Part shown: positions 33,460 to 42,814 of the stretch, one piece after another
How positions within the stretch are numbered: the stretch's first letter is position 1
How the letters are laid out: every line of letters starts with the position of its first letter
Assembly (NCBI RefSeq): GCF_006384975.1
Contig: NZ_CP021645.1
Location: forward strand, 3,810,001-3,874,000
Direction: 5' to 3'
From: Pseudomonas oryzihabitans
Lineage (GTDB): Bacteria > Pseudomonadota > Gammaproteobacteria > Pseudomonadales > Pseudomonadaceae
Length of the DNA stretch: 64,000 nt
The notes under the pieces: generated by a model
What the model saw: the letters and a program-made list of their open reading frames with translations, nothing else
What the model was told of the DNA's origin: nothing
The model's database searches: none
Program-made: the position numbers and the translations under genes

Positions 33460-34696
33460 CGGCCAGAGCACCCTGTACGACGATGTCCTGCTGCTGGATG
33501 GCGTACGCACTCCCTGGGCCGACCTGGGTGGCGCCCTGGGCCAGGTGTCGCCCACCGACCTCGGCATCGCCGTGGCCCGGGCGCTGCTGGCGCGGGGGCA
33601 CGACGCCGGGGCGGTGGACTCGGTACTGGCTGGCTGCGTGGCCCAGGCCAGCTTCGACGCCTATCTGCTACCGCGCCACATCGGCCTCTACGCCGGGGTA
33701 CCCGAGGTGGTGCCGGCGCTGCAGGTGCAGCGCGTCTGCGGCACGGGCCTCGAGTTGCTGCGCCAGGCCGGCGACCAACTGCAGAGCGGCCAGGCCAGCC
33801 GAGTGCTCTGTGTGGCGGCCGAATCCATGACCCGCAATCCCATCGCGGCCTATACCCACCGCAGCGGCTTTCGCCTGGGCGCGCCGGTGGAGTTTCACGA
33901 TTTTCTCTGGGAGGCGCTCAAGGACCCGGCGGCGGGTCTGGACATGCTCGGCACGGCGGAGCGCCTTGCCCAACGCTTTGGCATCGTCCGTGAAGATGTC
34001 GACGCCTGGGCGCTGTGCAGCTTCGAGCGGGCCCTGGCGGCCCAGCGGCAGGGCTGGTTCCACGAGGAGATCGTACCGGTGGCGGCGGCACGCTTCGAAT
34101 CCGCTGGCCTGGCGCCACGGGAGCTGCGCCTGCCGCGGGGCTGTGCGGTGGTGGAGCGCGACAGCCATCCGCGGGAGACCTCACTGGAGGCCCTGGCACG
34201 ACTGACGCCGGTGCATGAGGGAGGCGTCCAGACCGCCGGCAACAGTTGCGCGGTGGCCGATGGTGCGGCGGCCGTGCTGCTGACACGGGGTGCGGATGCC
34301 GTGCCAGCGCGCGCCCTGGCCTGGGTGCGCGGCAGCTGCGTGGTGGGGGTGCCGCCCGAGGTCATGGGCAGCGGGCCGGTCCCGGCGATCCAGGGACTAC
34401 TGGAGCGCGCCGGTCTGCCGCTGGCTGCCATCGACCGCCTGGAGATCAACGAGGCCCAGGGCGCCCAGCTGCTGGCGGTCCAGCGCGCCCTGGAACTGGA
34501 CCCGGCGCGCCTCAATGTACACGGCGGCGCCATCGCCCTCGGTCATCCGCTGGCGGCTACCGGCCTGCGCCTGGCCATCACCCTGGCCCGGCAACTGCGC
34601 GCCGAGGGGCTGCGCTATGGCGTGGCGGCGGTATGCATCGGCGGCGGCCAGGGCATGGCGGTGTTGTTGGAGAATCCGGGGTGGCGGGAGCGGTAG
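33452..34696 (+). CDS. Thiolase (acetyl-CoA acetyltransferase family)
   Basis: 414 residues. The three thiolase catalytic elements are present: acyl-accepting Cys in LQVQRVCGTGLELLRQAG (about residue 96), His in VHGGAIALGHPLAATG, and the second Cys in AAVCIGGGQGMAVLLE. Thiolytic cleavage of a 3-ketoacyl-CoA would be the last step of a degradative route. It diverges from PcaF-type beta-ketoadipyl-CoA thiolases, so the exact substrate is open. No CoA ligase or ring-cleavage gene is next to it. Confidence 0.88.
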   Translation: MRNGQSTLYDDVLLLDGVRTPWADLGGALGQVSPTDLGIAVARALLARGHDAGAVDSVLAGCVAQASFDAYLLPRHIGLYAGVPEVVPALQVQRVCGTGLELLRQAGDQLQSGQASRVLCVAAESMTRNPIAAYTHRSGFRLGAPVEFHDFLWEALKDPAAGLDMLGTAERLAQRFGIVREDVDAWALCSFERALAAQRQGWFHEEIVPVAAARFESAGLAPRELRLPRGCAVVERDSHPRETSLEALARLTPVHEGGVQTAGNSCAVADGAAAVLLTRGADAVPARALAWVRGSCVVGVPPEVMGSGPVPAIQGLLERAGLPLAAIDRLEINEAQGAQLLAVQRALELDPARLNVHGGAIALGHPLAATGLRLAITLARQLRAEGLRYGVAAVCIGGGQGMAVLLENPGWRER

Positions 34697-34732
34697 GGGG
34701 GTTGGGCCTGGGTGTGTCGGGCTTCGCGGTGC

Positions 34733-34859
34733 CTAGCGCCAACCTAGGGGAGCGAGCGGTGCGCCGGAGCAGCCCCCTCTCCCCTGGGGAGAGGGTTGGG
34801 GTGAGGGTGGTGCAGCGCCTTGGTCTGGGTCTGTTGGGCTTCGCTGCGCTCAACCCAAC
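34733..34859. repeat. Intergenic palindromic repeats between convergent genes
   Basis: Two hairpins lie between the thiolase and histidine kinase genes. At 34775-34795 CCCTCTCCCC and GGGGAGAGGG pair with a 1-nt loop, followed by TTGGGGTGAGGG. At 34833-34859 GTTGGG...CCCAAC encloses CTTCGCTGCGCTCAA. Both look like dispersed REP-like repeats; a relative of the first recurs at 37790-37813. They may also end transcription from both sides. Confidence 0.6.
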
Positions 34860-36257
34860 CTACGGGGCCGCTTCCACGGCAGGGGTGACCAACGGCGGGA
34901 AGTGGATCGCCACCCTCAGGCCGTGGCCGCTGGCCGGGGTGGCCAGTTCGATGCCGGCGTCGTGGGCGGTGGCTATGTCGCGGACGATGGCCAGGCCCAG
35001 GCCGGTGCCGTGGATGCCCCGGTCGATGCGATAGAAGCGCTCGAAGATACGGGCACGCTCGGCCTCGGGGATGCCCGGGCCGTTGTCTTCCACTTCCAGG
35101 ACGGTCGCCCCCGCCTGGCTGTGCAGCCGCACCGTGACCTGACCGCCACGCGGGGTGTATCTCAGGGCGTTATCCACCAGGTTGTCGAGCAGGTCGCGCA
35201 GCTGGAAGGCGTTGCCCAGGACCGTCTGCGGTTCCAGTTCGTAGCCCAGATCGATGCCATGGCAATCGGCCTGGGCCAACTGGCTGGGGATGGCATCGCT
35301 GACCAGTTCGTCCAGGCGCAGGGGTTCGCGTGGCGGACTCTCCAGCCGCGCGGTAGCGGCGCGGGCCAGGGTCAACAACTGGTTGGTCTGGCGGGTCATG
35401 CGTTTAGTGGCGGCCTCCAATTGCGCCAGGGCGGCGGCGCTCTCGGCATCGCCGGCGTGGCGCTGGCGCAGCCACTGGGTCAGGGTGCTGATGCCAGCCA
35501 GGGGGGTGCGCAACTGGTGCGCCATGTCGTCGAGAAAGGCGCGCTGGTTGCGCGCGCCCTCGCGGACCCGCAGCAGCAGGCCGTTGAGCGCGGCGACGAA
35601 GGTACTCAGCTCGCGCGGCGCCCCCTCTTCGCGCAGCGGGGCGAGGTCATCGTAGTGACGGCTGTCGAGCTGGCGTTCCAGGCGCTCCAGCGGGCGCAGG
35701 CCGCGGCGCACCGCCCAGAGCAACTGGGCGGCGATGAGCAGGGCGACGATCAGTTGCACCGCCACCAGGGTCAGCACCATGCGCTGCAGGGCGGCGGTGT
35801 GGCGACTCAGGGTCTGGGCGACGCTGGCCACCACGGGCTGGCCTGCGATATTGCCCAGTTGAGCGACCATGAACACCGAGCGCTCATTGATGCGGGCGCG
35901 CTGCGCCGTGGTGTGCCCGTCGCGCATCTCGTCGGTAATCGCCTGCACCGGCATGGCGCCGTCGCCGAACAGCAGCCGGCCATCCAGGGTGCGGACCGCC
36001 AGCCAGACGTGGTCATGGCTGTTGTGGCGTAGTAGGTACTCCGCTTCGGGGGGCAGCGATAACCGACCATCGCCGTCCACCCGCAGTTGTTCCAGCAGCA
36101 GGGTCGCGGAATCGGTCAGGTCACTGTCCAGGGCGCTGAACGCCGGCTTGCGGGCGAACTGATAGCTGACCACCGCGCCCCCGAGGTTGACCAGCAGCAC
36201 CGGCAGCACCAGCCATTTCAGCAGGCGCCGGCGCAGGCTGCGGTCGGGCGTGCTCAT
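34860..36257 (-). CDS. Sensor histidine kinase, TctE/QseC-like
   Basis: 465 residues from ATG 36257, which overlaps the response-regulator stop (ATGA); the longer frame upstream is rejected. Transmembrane helices at about 15-35 and 155-180 flank a periplasmic 2CSK_N-type domain (ALDSDLTDSATLLLEQL). HAMP is followed by the H-box AFLDDMAHQLRTPLAG (phospho-His about residue 246), N-box LVDNALRYTPRGG, and G-boxes EDNGPGIP and GTGLGLAIV. The signal is unknown. The tctCBA transport genes, the usual partners of TctDE, are absent. Confidence 0.9.
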   Translation of the reverse strand: MSTPDRSLRRRLLKWLVLPVLLVNLGGAVVSYQFARKPAFSALDSDLTDSATLLLEQLRVDGDGRLSLPPEAEYLLRHNSHDHVWLAVRTLDGRLLFGDGAMPVQAITDEMRDGHTTAQRARINERSVFMVAQLGNIAGQPVVASVAQTLSRHTAALQRMVLTLVAVQLIVALLIAAQLLWAVRRGLRPLERLERQLDSRHYDDLAPLREEGAPRELSTFVAALNGLLLRVREGARNQRAFLDDMAHQLRTPLAGISTLTQWLRQRHAGDAESAAALAQLEAATKRMTRQTNQLLTLARAATARLESPPREPLRLDELVSDAIPSQLAQADCHGIDLGYELEPQTVLGNAFQLRDLLDNLVDNALRYTPRGGQVTVRLHSQAGATVLEVEDNGPGIPEAERARIFERFYRIDRGIHGTGLGLAIVRDIATAHDAGIELATPASGHGLRVAIHFPPLVTPAVEAAP

Positions 36258-36934
36258 GGGCCGCTGGCCTCCTCCAGGCGATAGCCGAAGCCACGCACGG
36301 TGCGGATGCCGACGCCCGAGTCGGTCAGTTTCAGCCGCAGTCGCGAGACGTAGACTTCCACGGCGTTGTGGGTCAGATCCTCGCTGCCCCAGGGCGCCAG
36401 GGCATCGATGATCTGCTGCTTGGAAACCACCTTGCCGGCCTGGCGCAAGAGGTGTTCGAGCACCGCCCACTCGCGGGCCGAGAGATCCAGCGGCGTCTCG
36501 CCGAGGCGTGCCTGGTGGGCGGCGGTGTCGAGGCGCAGGGCGCCCAAGCTGAGGTCGGCGCTGCTCTGGCCACCGGCGCGGCGGGCCAGGGCCTTGATCC
36601 GCGCCACCAACTCCGGCACGGCGAAGGGCTTGACCAGATAGTCGTCGGCGCCCACCTCGAAACCGTGTACCCGGTCGTCGATGGCGTCGCGGGCGGTGAG
36701 CAGCAGCACCGGCTGGTCGCTGCCACGCTGGCGCAGCCGCCGGACCACCTCGAAGCCATCCAGGCCGCCTGGCAGGCCGATGTCCAGCACCACCACGGCG
36801 AAGCGGGTGGTGCGCAGCCAGGTGTCGGCCTCGGCGCCGTTGCGCAGGAGGTCGACCTGCATGCCATGGCCCTCCAGAACGCGGCGGATACCGTCGGCCA
36901 GGGTGGCATCGTCCTCGACGAGCAGGATGTGCAT
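36254..36934 (-). CDS. OmpR-family response regulator, TctD/QseB/PmrA-like
   Basis: 226 residues. Receiver domain with phospho-accepting Asp in FAVVVLDIGLPGGLDG (about residue 51), conserved Lys in DDYLVKPFAVPEL, and a C-terminal winged helix (LSAREWAVLEHLL, NAVEVYVSRLRLKL, IRTVRGFGYRLE). It pairs with the overlapping kinase gene. OmpR-family regulators bind tandem half-sites spaced 11 bp apart; exactly such repeats lie 1.6 kb away in front of arnB. Confidence 0.92.
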   Translation of the reverse strand: MHILLVEDDATLADGIRRVLEGHGMQVDLLRNGAEADTWLRTTRFAVVVLDIGLPGGLDGFEVVRRLRQRGSDQPVLLLTARDAIDDRVHGFEVGADDYLVKPFAVPELVARIKALARRAGGQSSADLSLGALRLDTAAHQARLGETPLDLSAREWAVLEHLLRQAGKVVSKQQIIDALAPWGSEDLTHNAVEVYVSRLRLKLTDSGVGIRTVRGFGYRLEEASGP

Positions 36935-37014
36935 GGGGAGAGTCCTTAGCGCCTGGCGATCCAGGCCATTGTCACTGCAGTTTGGCCGACGCGCCGCGGA
37001 TTTTGAACTGGCGC

Positions 37015-37566
37015 TCAGCGCGGCAGGGCGCAGAAATCACCGAGCGCACGCAGCAGCGCCAGGCGATGGAGGTCGTCGGGCTGGGCCGTGGCGAGGTGGG
37101 CGGTCAGGGCCTGGTCCAGCTGCGCCGGACAGTCCGCGGCCGCGCGCAGTTCGCCGGTGGCAGCGAGCCCGGCGAGCAGGCGGGTTTGCAGGGTATCGAG
37201 GCGGGTCCTGAGTCCGGCCAGGTCCGGGGTGGTGGCCGGTAGCGGTCGCATGCCGCGCCGCCAGGCGTCGAGCAGACCGTATTGCACCAGCTTGTTGGCT
37301 TCCATCTGGGCAGCGAAGAAGGTCTGGGCGGTGGCTGGGCTGACAGCGGCACCCTGCGCGGCCTGGCTGACACTGTCGAGTACCTGGCGCTCGCGGGTCT
37401 CGTCGAGCACTGGCTTGCCGCTGTCATGCTTGCTGCGGGCGACCTGGTCGGCCACCGTCAACCGCTGCGCCATGGCGTCCAGCAGCTCCGGCAGGGGCGA
37501 GGGCGCGGCCTGGGCGCCTAGGGCGACGCTCAGGAGCGGGATGGCGAGCCAGCGAATGCCAGGCAT
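37015..37566 (-). CDS. Periplasmic chorismate mutase (AroQ-gamma class)
   Basis: 183 residues from ATG 37566, chosen for the GGAGG ribosome binding site and the signal peptide MPGIRWLAIPLLSVALGAQA. The mature part has the secreted mutase pattern: LLDAMAQRLTVADQVARSKH with active-site Arg and Lys, KPVLDETRERQVLD, and AQMEANKLVQYGLLDAWR. It would convert chorismate to prephenate outside the cytoplasm, where its role is unclear. The cysteines in ADCPAQ and DFCALP may form a disulfide. Confidence 0.88.
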   Translation of the reverse strand: MPGIRWLAIPLLSVALGAQAAPSPLPELLDAMAQRLTVADQVARSKHDSGKPVLDETRERQVLDSVSQAAQGAAVSPATAQTFFAAQMEANKLVQYGLLDAWRRGMRPLPATTPDLAGLRTRLDTLQTRLLAGLAATGELRAAADCPAQLDQALTAHLATAQPDDLHRLALLRALGDFCALPR

Positions 37567-37670
37567 GACGACCTCCAGGGCAGGGGAAAGGGCACCGAAG
37601 CTCGCACGGGGCGGCGGGGTGGTCAAGCTGGGCGGGAGGGGGCGGTTGGGGCGAGGGGCGCAAGTCCGGC

Positions 37671-37813
37671 GTAGGGTGGAAAACCGCAGAGCGTTTTCCA
37701 CGCGGGTACCGTGCCTCCGTGGATGAGGCTGCGCCGTCATCCACCCTACGGAGTCCAGCGCAGGTCGGTAGCTTCGAGCGGCGCGGTTCCCTCACCCCAA
37801 CTCTCTCTCGGGG
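37671..37813. repeat. Intergenic palindromic repeats upstream of the chorismate mutase gene
   Basis: GTAGGGTGG at 37671-37679 and CCACCCTAC at 37741-37749 are perfect inverted ends of a 79-bp element with internal short repeats (GGAAAACCG...CGTTTTCC and GTGGATGA...TCATCCAC). A CCTCACCCCAACTCTCTC sequence at 37790-37807 is a diverged, inverted cousin of the repeat near 34780. These are typical REP-like intergenic DNA. Confidence 0.55.
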
Positions 37814-37822
37814 TAAAGGGGG

Positions 37823-38119
37823 CTACGCCTCCTGCGACGCGCGGACCTCGGCGGTCAGCGCCTGGAGGCGGGCGTCGAGGGCGCTCAGGGCGCCGGCGTC
37901 GGCGGCGGTGTCCAGGCTCAGGCGCAGGGCGGCCAGCACCAGCAATTCGGTGGCGTCGCCGCGGCGGCGGTCACCCTGGATGGCGACCAGTTCGTCGCGC
38001 AGGCGGGCGGCGGCCTGTTGCAGCGCGGCGCGATCGCCTTCGGCGACCTTGAAGCGATAGCGACGCCCGAGCACCTCCACCTCGTCGTGGGCGCTGGCGA
38101 TCGCGTCCGAGTTTTTCAC
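37823..38119 (-). CDS. zapA: Cell division protein ZapA
   Basis: 98 residues with a GTG start overlapping the previous stop (GTGA). N-terminal VEVLGRRYRFKVAEGDRAAL with the conserved Tyr/Phe core, then a long helix LLVLAALRLSLDTAADAGAL that dimerises as a coiled coil. ZapA crosslinks FtsZ filaments at the Z ring. The gene normally sits next to 6S RNA in pseudomonads; I do not see 6S RNA here. Confidence 0.9.
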   Translation of the reverse strand: MKNSDAIASAHDEVEVLGRRYRFKVAEGDRAALQQAAARLRDELVAIQGDRRRGDATELLVLAALRLSLDTAADAGALSALDARLQALTAEVRASQEA

Positions 38120-38385
38120 TCGACGTCAGCCGGGACGGGCTGTTCAGCGACGGCGTGCGCGACCGGTGCGCCAGCGGCCAGCAAGGCCAGTAGGCCTTCC
38201 ACGCGCTGACGGGTGCTGGCGCCGGCTTCTTCCTGCTCCAGCAGGCTCAGCTGCAGGGTGTCGTTTTCCTCGCGCGCGGCCGCCAGGGCCTGTTCCAGCT
38301 CTTGGGTCCGGGCGGTCAGGCGTTGGTTGCGCTGCAGCAGGTCGCGGATCGCGGTTTCCAGTTCGCTCAGGGTGTTGTCCAGCAT
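38116..38385 (-). CDS. Small coiled-coil protein of the TIGR02449 type upstream of zapA
   Basis: 89 residues from ATG 38385; longer frames add low-complexity sequence without a ribosome binding site. The opening MLDNTLSELETAIRDLL and a long heptad region (LTARTQELEQALAAAREEND) form a coiled coil resembling ZapB. A gene of this type commonly precedes zapA in gammaproteobacteria, as here with a 4-bp overlap, so a division role is plausible. Confidence 0.75.
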   Translation of the reverse strand: MLDNTLSELETAIRDLLQRNQRLTARTQELEQALAAAREENDTLQLSLLEQEEAGASTRQRVEGLLALLAAGAPVAHAVAEQPVPADVE

Positions 38386-38486
38386 GGGCGCGGTCGTCTC
38401 TCGTGTCAGGTTCGGGGCTGCCGGGAGCGGCAGGGGCTGCATTCTAGGCTTCTCGGCGACCACCGGCACCCCCTTCGTCGCAGGCT

Positions 38487-38510
38487 AACCCCTTGTTTTG
38501 CCAAGGGGTT
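38487..38510. promoter_or_regulatory. Hairpin between the zapA operon and arnB
   Basis: AACCCCTTG-TTTTGC-CAAGGGGTT is a 9-bp perfect stem with a 6-nt loop in the divergent region. There is no T tract, so it is probably an insulator or protein site rather than a terminator. Confidence 0.4.
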
Positions 38511-38538
38511 CACGGGGGTGCACGACGAGCCGACCGGC

Positions 38539-38578
38539 TGTCAGGCAGTTGTCAGGTTGCGCTAAGGGGGCCGTAAGG
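38539..38578 (+). promoter_or_regulatory. Four 11-bp-spaced direct repeats upstream of arnB (OmpR-family operator candidate)
   Basis: Heptamers TGTCAGG, TGTCAGG, GCTAAGG and CGTAAGG start at 38539, 38550, 38561 and 38572, each separated by 4 bases. An 11-bp phase of direct half-sites is the signature of PmrA/PhoP/PhoB-type regulators. PmrA sites (CTTAA-like) in front of arn operons have the same spacing. The last site ends 71 bases before the arnB start. Confidence 0.6.
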
Positions 38579-38649
38579 CGTCTCGCTTTAGCCTGCGCTC
38601 ATCCTGTCCGGTACCTCTGTGCCGGCGCCCCCTTTTTGGATGAGCCGCC

Positions 38650-39834
38650 ATGACCGATCTGTCCCAGAGCTCTACCCCGCGTGTGGTGGATGAACCTTTC
38701 CTGCCGTTCTCCCGCCCCAGCATCGGCGCCGAGGAAGTGGCCGCGGTGAGCCAGGTGCTCACCTCGGGCTGGATCACCACCGGGCCCCAGGCCAACCTGC
38801 TGGAGGAGCGCTTCGCCGCCTCGGTGGGCGCTGCCCACGCGGTGGCCCTCTGCTCGGCCACCGCCGCCATGCACGTGACCCTGCTGGCACTGGACATCGG
38901 CCCCGGCGACGAGGTGATCACCCCTTCGCTGACCTGGGTCTCCACCGCCAACATGATCACCCTGGTCGGCGCCACCCCGGTGTTCGTCGACGTCGACCGC
39001 GACACCCTGATGGTCTCCGCCGAGCAGGTGGCCGCCGCCATCACCCCGCGCACCAAGGCCATCATTCCGGTGCACTACGCTGGCGCCAGTTGCGATCTGG
39101 CGCCGCTGCGCGCCCTGGCCCAACAGCACGGCATCGCCCTGATCGAAGACGCCGCCCACGCCGCCGGCACCCGCTACCAGGGCGAGCCCATTGGGATGCG
39201 CGGCACGGCCATCTTCAGCTTCCACGCCATCAAGAACCTGACCTGTGCCGAAGGCGGCATGCTGGTGACCGACGACGCCACCCTGGCCGAGCGGGTGCGC
39301 CGGCTGAAATTCCACGGCCTGGCGGTGGATGCCTTCGACCGCCACTCGCTGGGCCGCAAGCCCCAGGCCCAGGTGCAAGAGCCCGGCTTCAAATACAACC
39401 TCTCGGACATCCACGCCGCCCTGGCACTGGTCCAGCTGGATCGCCTGGGCGACATCAACAGTAGCCGCCGGCTGCTGGCCGAGGCCTACACCCAGCGCCT
39501 GGCGGCCCTGCCGGTCGCGCCCCTGACGCTGCCGGACTACGCCCAGACCCATGCCTGGCACCTCTACATCCTGCGCATCTGCCCCGAGCGCTGCGGGCTG
39601 GATCGCGAAGCCTTCATGGCCGGCCTCAAGGCGCGCGGCATCGGCACCGGCATCCATTTCACCGCCACCCACCTGCACCCCTGGTACCGCGAGCGCTGGC
39701 CCGAGCTGGCGCTGCCCAACAGCGAATGGAACTCCGCCCGGCTGTGCTCCATCCCGCTGTTCCCCGACATGACCCTCGCCGACGTCGACCGCGTGGTCGG
39801 CGCCATCGAAGACCTGCTGGAGAAAGGCGCATGA
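38650..39834 (+). CDS. arnB: UDP-4-amino-4-deoxy-L-arabinose aminotransferase ArnB
   Basis: 394 residues, PLP enzyme of the DegT/DnrJ/EryC1 family. Visible: [31 protein letters not shown] (phosphate site), [13 protein letters not shown] (Asp contacting PLP) and [17 protein letters not shown] with the Schiff-base Lys near residue 195. It transfers an amino group from glutamate to UDP-Ara4O to make UDP-Ara4N, the donor for lipid A modification. It is first in a tightly overlapping operon; the stop overlaps arnC by 4 bp. Confidence 0.95.
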   Translation: MTDLSQSSTPRVVDEPFLPFSRPSIGAEEVAAVSQVLTSGWITTGPQANLLEERFAASVGAAHAVALCSATAAMHVTLLALDIGPGDEVITPSLTWVSTANMITLVGATPVFVDVDRDTLMVSAEQVAAAITPRTKAIIPVHYAGASCDLAPLRALAQQHGIALIEDAAHAAGTRYQGEPIGMRGTAIFSFHAIKNLTCAEGGMLVTDDATLAERVRRLKFHGLAVDAFDRHSLGRKPQAQVQEPGFKYNLSDIHAALALVQLDRLGDINSSRRLLAEAYTQRLAALPVAPLTLPDYAQTHAWHLYILRICPERCGLDREAFMAGLKARGIGTGIHFTATHLHPWYRERWPELALPNSEWNSARLCSIPLFPDMTLADVDRVVGAIEDLLEKGA

Positions 39835-40820
39835 AGCCCTATGCCATCGACCGCGTATCCGTAGTGATCCCCGTCTACAACGAAGAAGCCAGCCTGCCGG
39901 AACTCTTGCGGCGTACCCGCGCCGCCTGCCGCCTGCTGGATTGCCAGGTGGAGATCATCCTGGTCGACGACGGCAGCCGCGACCGCAGCGCCGAACTGCT
40001 GCAGCAGGCTGCCAGCGAGCCGGACAGCCCGGTGGTGGCGGTGCTGCTCAATCGCAACTACGGCCAGCACTCGGCCATCCTCGCCGGCTTCGAGCAGGCC
40101 AGGGGCGACCTGATCATCACCCTGGACGCCGATCTGCAGAATCCGCCGGAAGAGATTCCGCGCCTGGTGCACACCGCCGCCCAGGGTTACGACGTGGTCG
40201 GCACCGTGCGCCAGCAGCGCCAGGATTCCTATCTGCGCACCCTGCCGTCGCGGCTGATCAACCGCGCCGTGCAGCGCTCCACCGGGGTCGCCATGCGTGA
40301 CTACGGCTGCATGCTGCGCGCCTATCGCCGCCAGGTGGTGCAGTCCATGCTCGCCTGCCACGAGCGCAGCACCTTCATCCCGATCCTGGCCAACAGCTTC
40401 GCCCGCCACACCACCGAGATCGAGGTGGCCCACGCCGAGCGCGAGCACGGGGATTCCAAGTACAGCTTCCTCAAGCTGATCAACCTGATGTTCGATCTGC
40501 TGACCTGCATGACCACCACCCCGCTGCGGCTGCTCAGCTTGTTCGGCGGTGGCCTGGCGCTGTTCGGCTTCGCCTTCGCCGCGCTGCTGCTGTTCCTGCG
40601 CCTGACCCACGGCGCCGAGTGGGCGGCCGATGGTGTGTTCTCGCTGTTCGCCATCCTGTTCATCTTCACCGGCGCCCAGTTCGTCGGCCTCGGTCTGCTC
40701 GGCGAGTACCTCGGCCGGGTGTACCACGATGTCCGCGCCCGGCCCCGGTTCCACGTGGAACAAGTGATCCGCGCGTCCAATTTCTCCCCTTCGCCGGCGC
40801 CGCTGCGCCAGGTCCAGTGA
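39831..40820 (+). CDS. arnC: Undecaprenyl-phosphate 4-deoxy-4-formamido-L-arabinose transferase ArnC
   Basis: 329 residues from ATG 39831 (ATGA overlap with arnB). GT2 family: [30 protein letters not shown], and the metal-binding [15 protein letters not shown]. Two C-terminal membrane helices ([20 protein letters not shown] and [18 protein letters not shown]) anchor it in the inner membrane. It loads formylated Ara4N onto undecaprenyl phosphate. Confidence 0.95.
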   Translation: MKPYAIDRVSVVIPVYNEEASLPELLRRTRAACRLLDCQVEIILVDDGSRDRSAELLQQAASEPDSPVVAVLLNRNYGQHSAILAGFEQARGDLIITLDADLQNPPEEIPRLVHTAAQGYDVVGTVRQQRQDSYLRTLPSRLINRAVQRSTGVAMRDYGCMLRAYRRQVVQSMLACHERSTFIPILANSFARHTTEIEVAHAEREHGDSKYSFLKLINLMFDLLTCMTTTPLRLLSLFGGGLALFGFAFAALLLFLRLTHGAEWAADGVFSLFAILFIFTGAQFVGLGLLGEYLGRVYHDVRARPRFHVEQVIRASNFSPSPAPLRQVQ

Positions 40821-40834
40821 CAGGAATGCCCCTG

Positions 40835-42814
40835 ATGAAAACCGCTATCGTCTTCGCCTACCACGACATCGGCTGCGCCGGCCTCGCCGCGCTGATCCAG
40901 GCCGGCTATCCCATCGCTGCCGTCTTCACCCATCCGGACGATCCGGGCGAGAACCGCTTCTTCGCCTCGGTCGCCCAGCTCTGTGCCCGCCACGGCATCC
41001 CGGTGCATGCGCCGGAAGACGTCAACCACCCGATCTGGGTCGAGCGCATCCGCGCCCTGGAGCCGGACTTCATCTTCTCCTTCTACTACCGCAACCTGCT
41101 CTCCGAAGAGGTGCTGGCCTGCGCCAAGCGCGGCGCCTACAACCTGCACGGCTCGCTGCTGCCGCGCTATCGCGGTCGCGCCCCGGCCAACTGGGTGCTG
41201 GTCAACGGCGAGACCGAGACCGGCGTGACTTTGCACCGCATGGTCAAGCGTGCCGATGCCGGCGCCATCGTCGCCCAGCAACGCGTCGCCATCGCCCCGG
41301 ACGACACCGCCCTGACCCTGCACGGCAAGCTGCGCGAAGCCAGCCAGGAACTCCTGCGCGACGCCCTGCCGGGGCTGGCCGCCGGGACCCTGGAAGAGCG
41401 TGAGCAGGACGAAAGCCAGGCCAGCACCTATGGCCGTCGCAGCCCCGCCGATGGCGAGCTGGAGTGGAGCCGTCCGGCCACCGAGCTTGCCAACCTGGTC
41501 CGCGCCGTGACCCAACCCTATCCGGGCGCCTTCGGCTGGATCGGCGATCGCAAGCTGATCGTCTGGAGCGCCCAGGCCCAGACCGAACACCACGGCCAGG
41601 CCCCCGGCAGCGTGCTGAGCCTGGAACCCCTGCGTATCGCCTGCGGCGAAGGTGCCCTGGAAGTACGCGCCGGCCAGCTGGGCGATGCCGGGCTGTATCT
41701 CGCCGGCCCGCAACTGGCCCGCGAAGCCGGCCTGGTGGTCGGTGCCCGCCTGCATCGCCAGGAGCGCCGTGCCAAGCGTCGCACCCGGGTACTGATCCTC
41801 GGCGTCAACGGTTTCATCGGTAACCACCTGTCCGAGCGCCTGCTGGCCGATGGCGAGTACGAGGTCTATGGCCTGGACATCGGCTCCGACGCCATCGAGC
41901 GTCTCAAGGCCGATCCGCACTTCCATTACGTGGAAGGCGACATCTCCATCCACACCGAGTGGCTGGAGTACCACATCAAGAAGTGCGACGTGGTCTTGCC
42001 GCTGGTGGCCATCGCCACCCCCATCGAATACACCCGCAATCCGCTGCGCGTGTTCGAACTGGACTTCGAGGAAAACCTCAAGATCGTTCGCCACTGCGTG
42101 AAGTACGGAAAGCGCGTGATCTTCCCGTCCACCTCCGAGGTGTACGGCATGTGCCAGGACGAGCGCTTCGACGAAGACCGCTCCAACCTGGTGGTCGGTC
42201 CGATCAACAAGCAGCGCTGGATCTACTCGGTCTCCAAGCAACTGCTCGACCGGGTGATCTGGGCCTATGGCGCCAAGGGTCTGAAATTCACCCTGTTCCG
42301 TCCCTTCAACTGGATGGGCCCACGCCTGGATCGCCTGGATTCCGCACGCATCGGCAGCTCCCGCGCCATCACCCAGCTGATCCTCAACCTGGTGGAAGGC
42401 ACCCCGATCAAGCTGGTCGACGGCGGCGCCCAGAAGCGTTGCTTCACCGACGTCGACGACGGCATCGAGGCGCTGTTCCGCATCATCGAGAACAAGGGCG
42501 GTCGCTGCGACGGCCAGATCGTCAACATCGGCAACCCGGACAACGAAGCGAGCATCCGCGAGCTGGCCGAGGAGCTCCTGGCCCAGTTCGAGGCCCATCC
42601 GCTGCGCCATGAATTCCCGCCCTTCGCCGGCTTCCGCGAAGTGGAAAGCAAGAGCTTCTACGGCGATGGCTACCAGGACGTGGCGCACCGCAAGCCCAGC
42701 GTGGAGAACGCCCGTCGCCTGATCGACTGGCAGCCGACCACCGCCATGGCCGCCACCGTCGGCAAGACGCTGGACTTCTTCCTGCGCGAAGCCCTGGCCC
42801 AGCGGGAGGCGTGA
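40835..42814 (+). CDS. arnA: Bifunctional UDP-Ara4N formyltransferase / UDP-glucuronate decarboxylase ArnA
   Basis: 659 residues, the length of E. coli ArnA. The N-terminal formyltransferase (1-300) has [19 protein letters not shown] with catalytic Asn/His and the Asp in RADAGAIV. The C-terminal SDR domain (from about 315) has [17 protein letters not shown] for [11 protein letters not shown], and the YxxxK pair in [13 protein letters not shown]. It makes UDP-Ara4O by oxidative decarboxylation and later formylates UDP-Ara4N. The ATG at 40835 is preferred because AGGA lies 9 bases before it; an ATG at 40826 abuts that site. Confidence 0.96.
   Translation: MKTAIVFAYHDIGCAGLAALIQAGYPIAAVFTHPDDPGENRFFASVAQLCARHGIPVHAPEDVNHPIWVERIRALEPDFIFSFYYRNLLSEEVLACAKRGAYNLHGSLLPRYRGRAPANWVLVNGETETGVTLHRMVKRADAGAIVAQQRVAIAPDDTALTLHGKLREASQELLRDALPGLAAGTLEEREQDESQASTYGRRSPADGELEWSRPATELANLVRAVTQPYPGAFGWIGDRKLIVWSAQAQTEHHGQAPGSVLSLEPLRIACGEGALEVRAGQLGDAGLYLAGPQLAREAGLVVGARLHRQERRAKRRTRVLILGVNGFIGNHLSERLLADGEYEVYGLDIGSDAIERLKADPHFHYVEGDISIHTEWLEYHIKKCDVVLPLVAIATPIEYTRNPLRVFELDFEENLKIVRHCVKYGKRVIFPSTSEVYGMCQDERFDEDRSNLVVGPINKQRWIYSVSKQLLDRVIWAYGAKGLKFTLFRPFNWMGPRLDRLDSARIGSSRAITQLILNLVEGTPIKLVDGGAQKRCFTDVDDGIEALFRIIENKGGRCDGQIVNIGNPDNEASIRELAEELLAQFEAHPLRHEFPPFAGFREVESKSFYGDGYQDVAHRKPSVENARRLIDWQPTTAMAATVGKTLDFFLREALAQREA

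Noticed and set aside
30642..33567. Long minus-strand frames opposite the porin, transporter and thiolase genes
   Set aside because: The plus-strand proteins have clear family motifs and ribosome binding sites; the minus frames are shadows.
34860..36934. Naming the two-component pair TctDE or PmrAB
   Set aside because: The domain layout fits several OmpR-family pairs, no tctCBA genes are nearby and the sequence alone does not decide.
37567..37822. 6S RNA (ssrS) downstream of zapA
   Set aside because: The usual neighbour is expected here, but the sequence consists of palindromic repeats and no 6S-like closing stem could be recognised.
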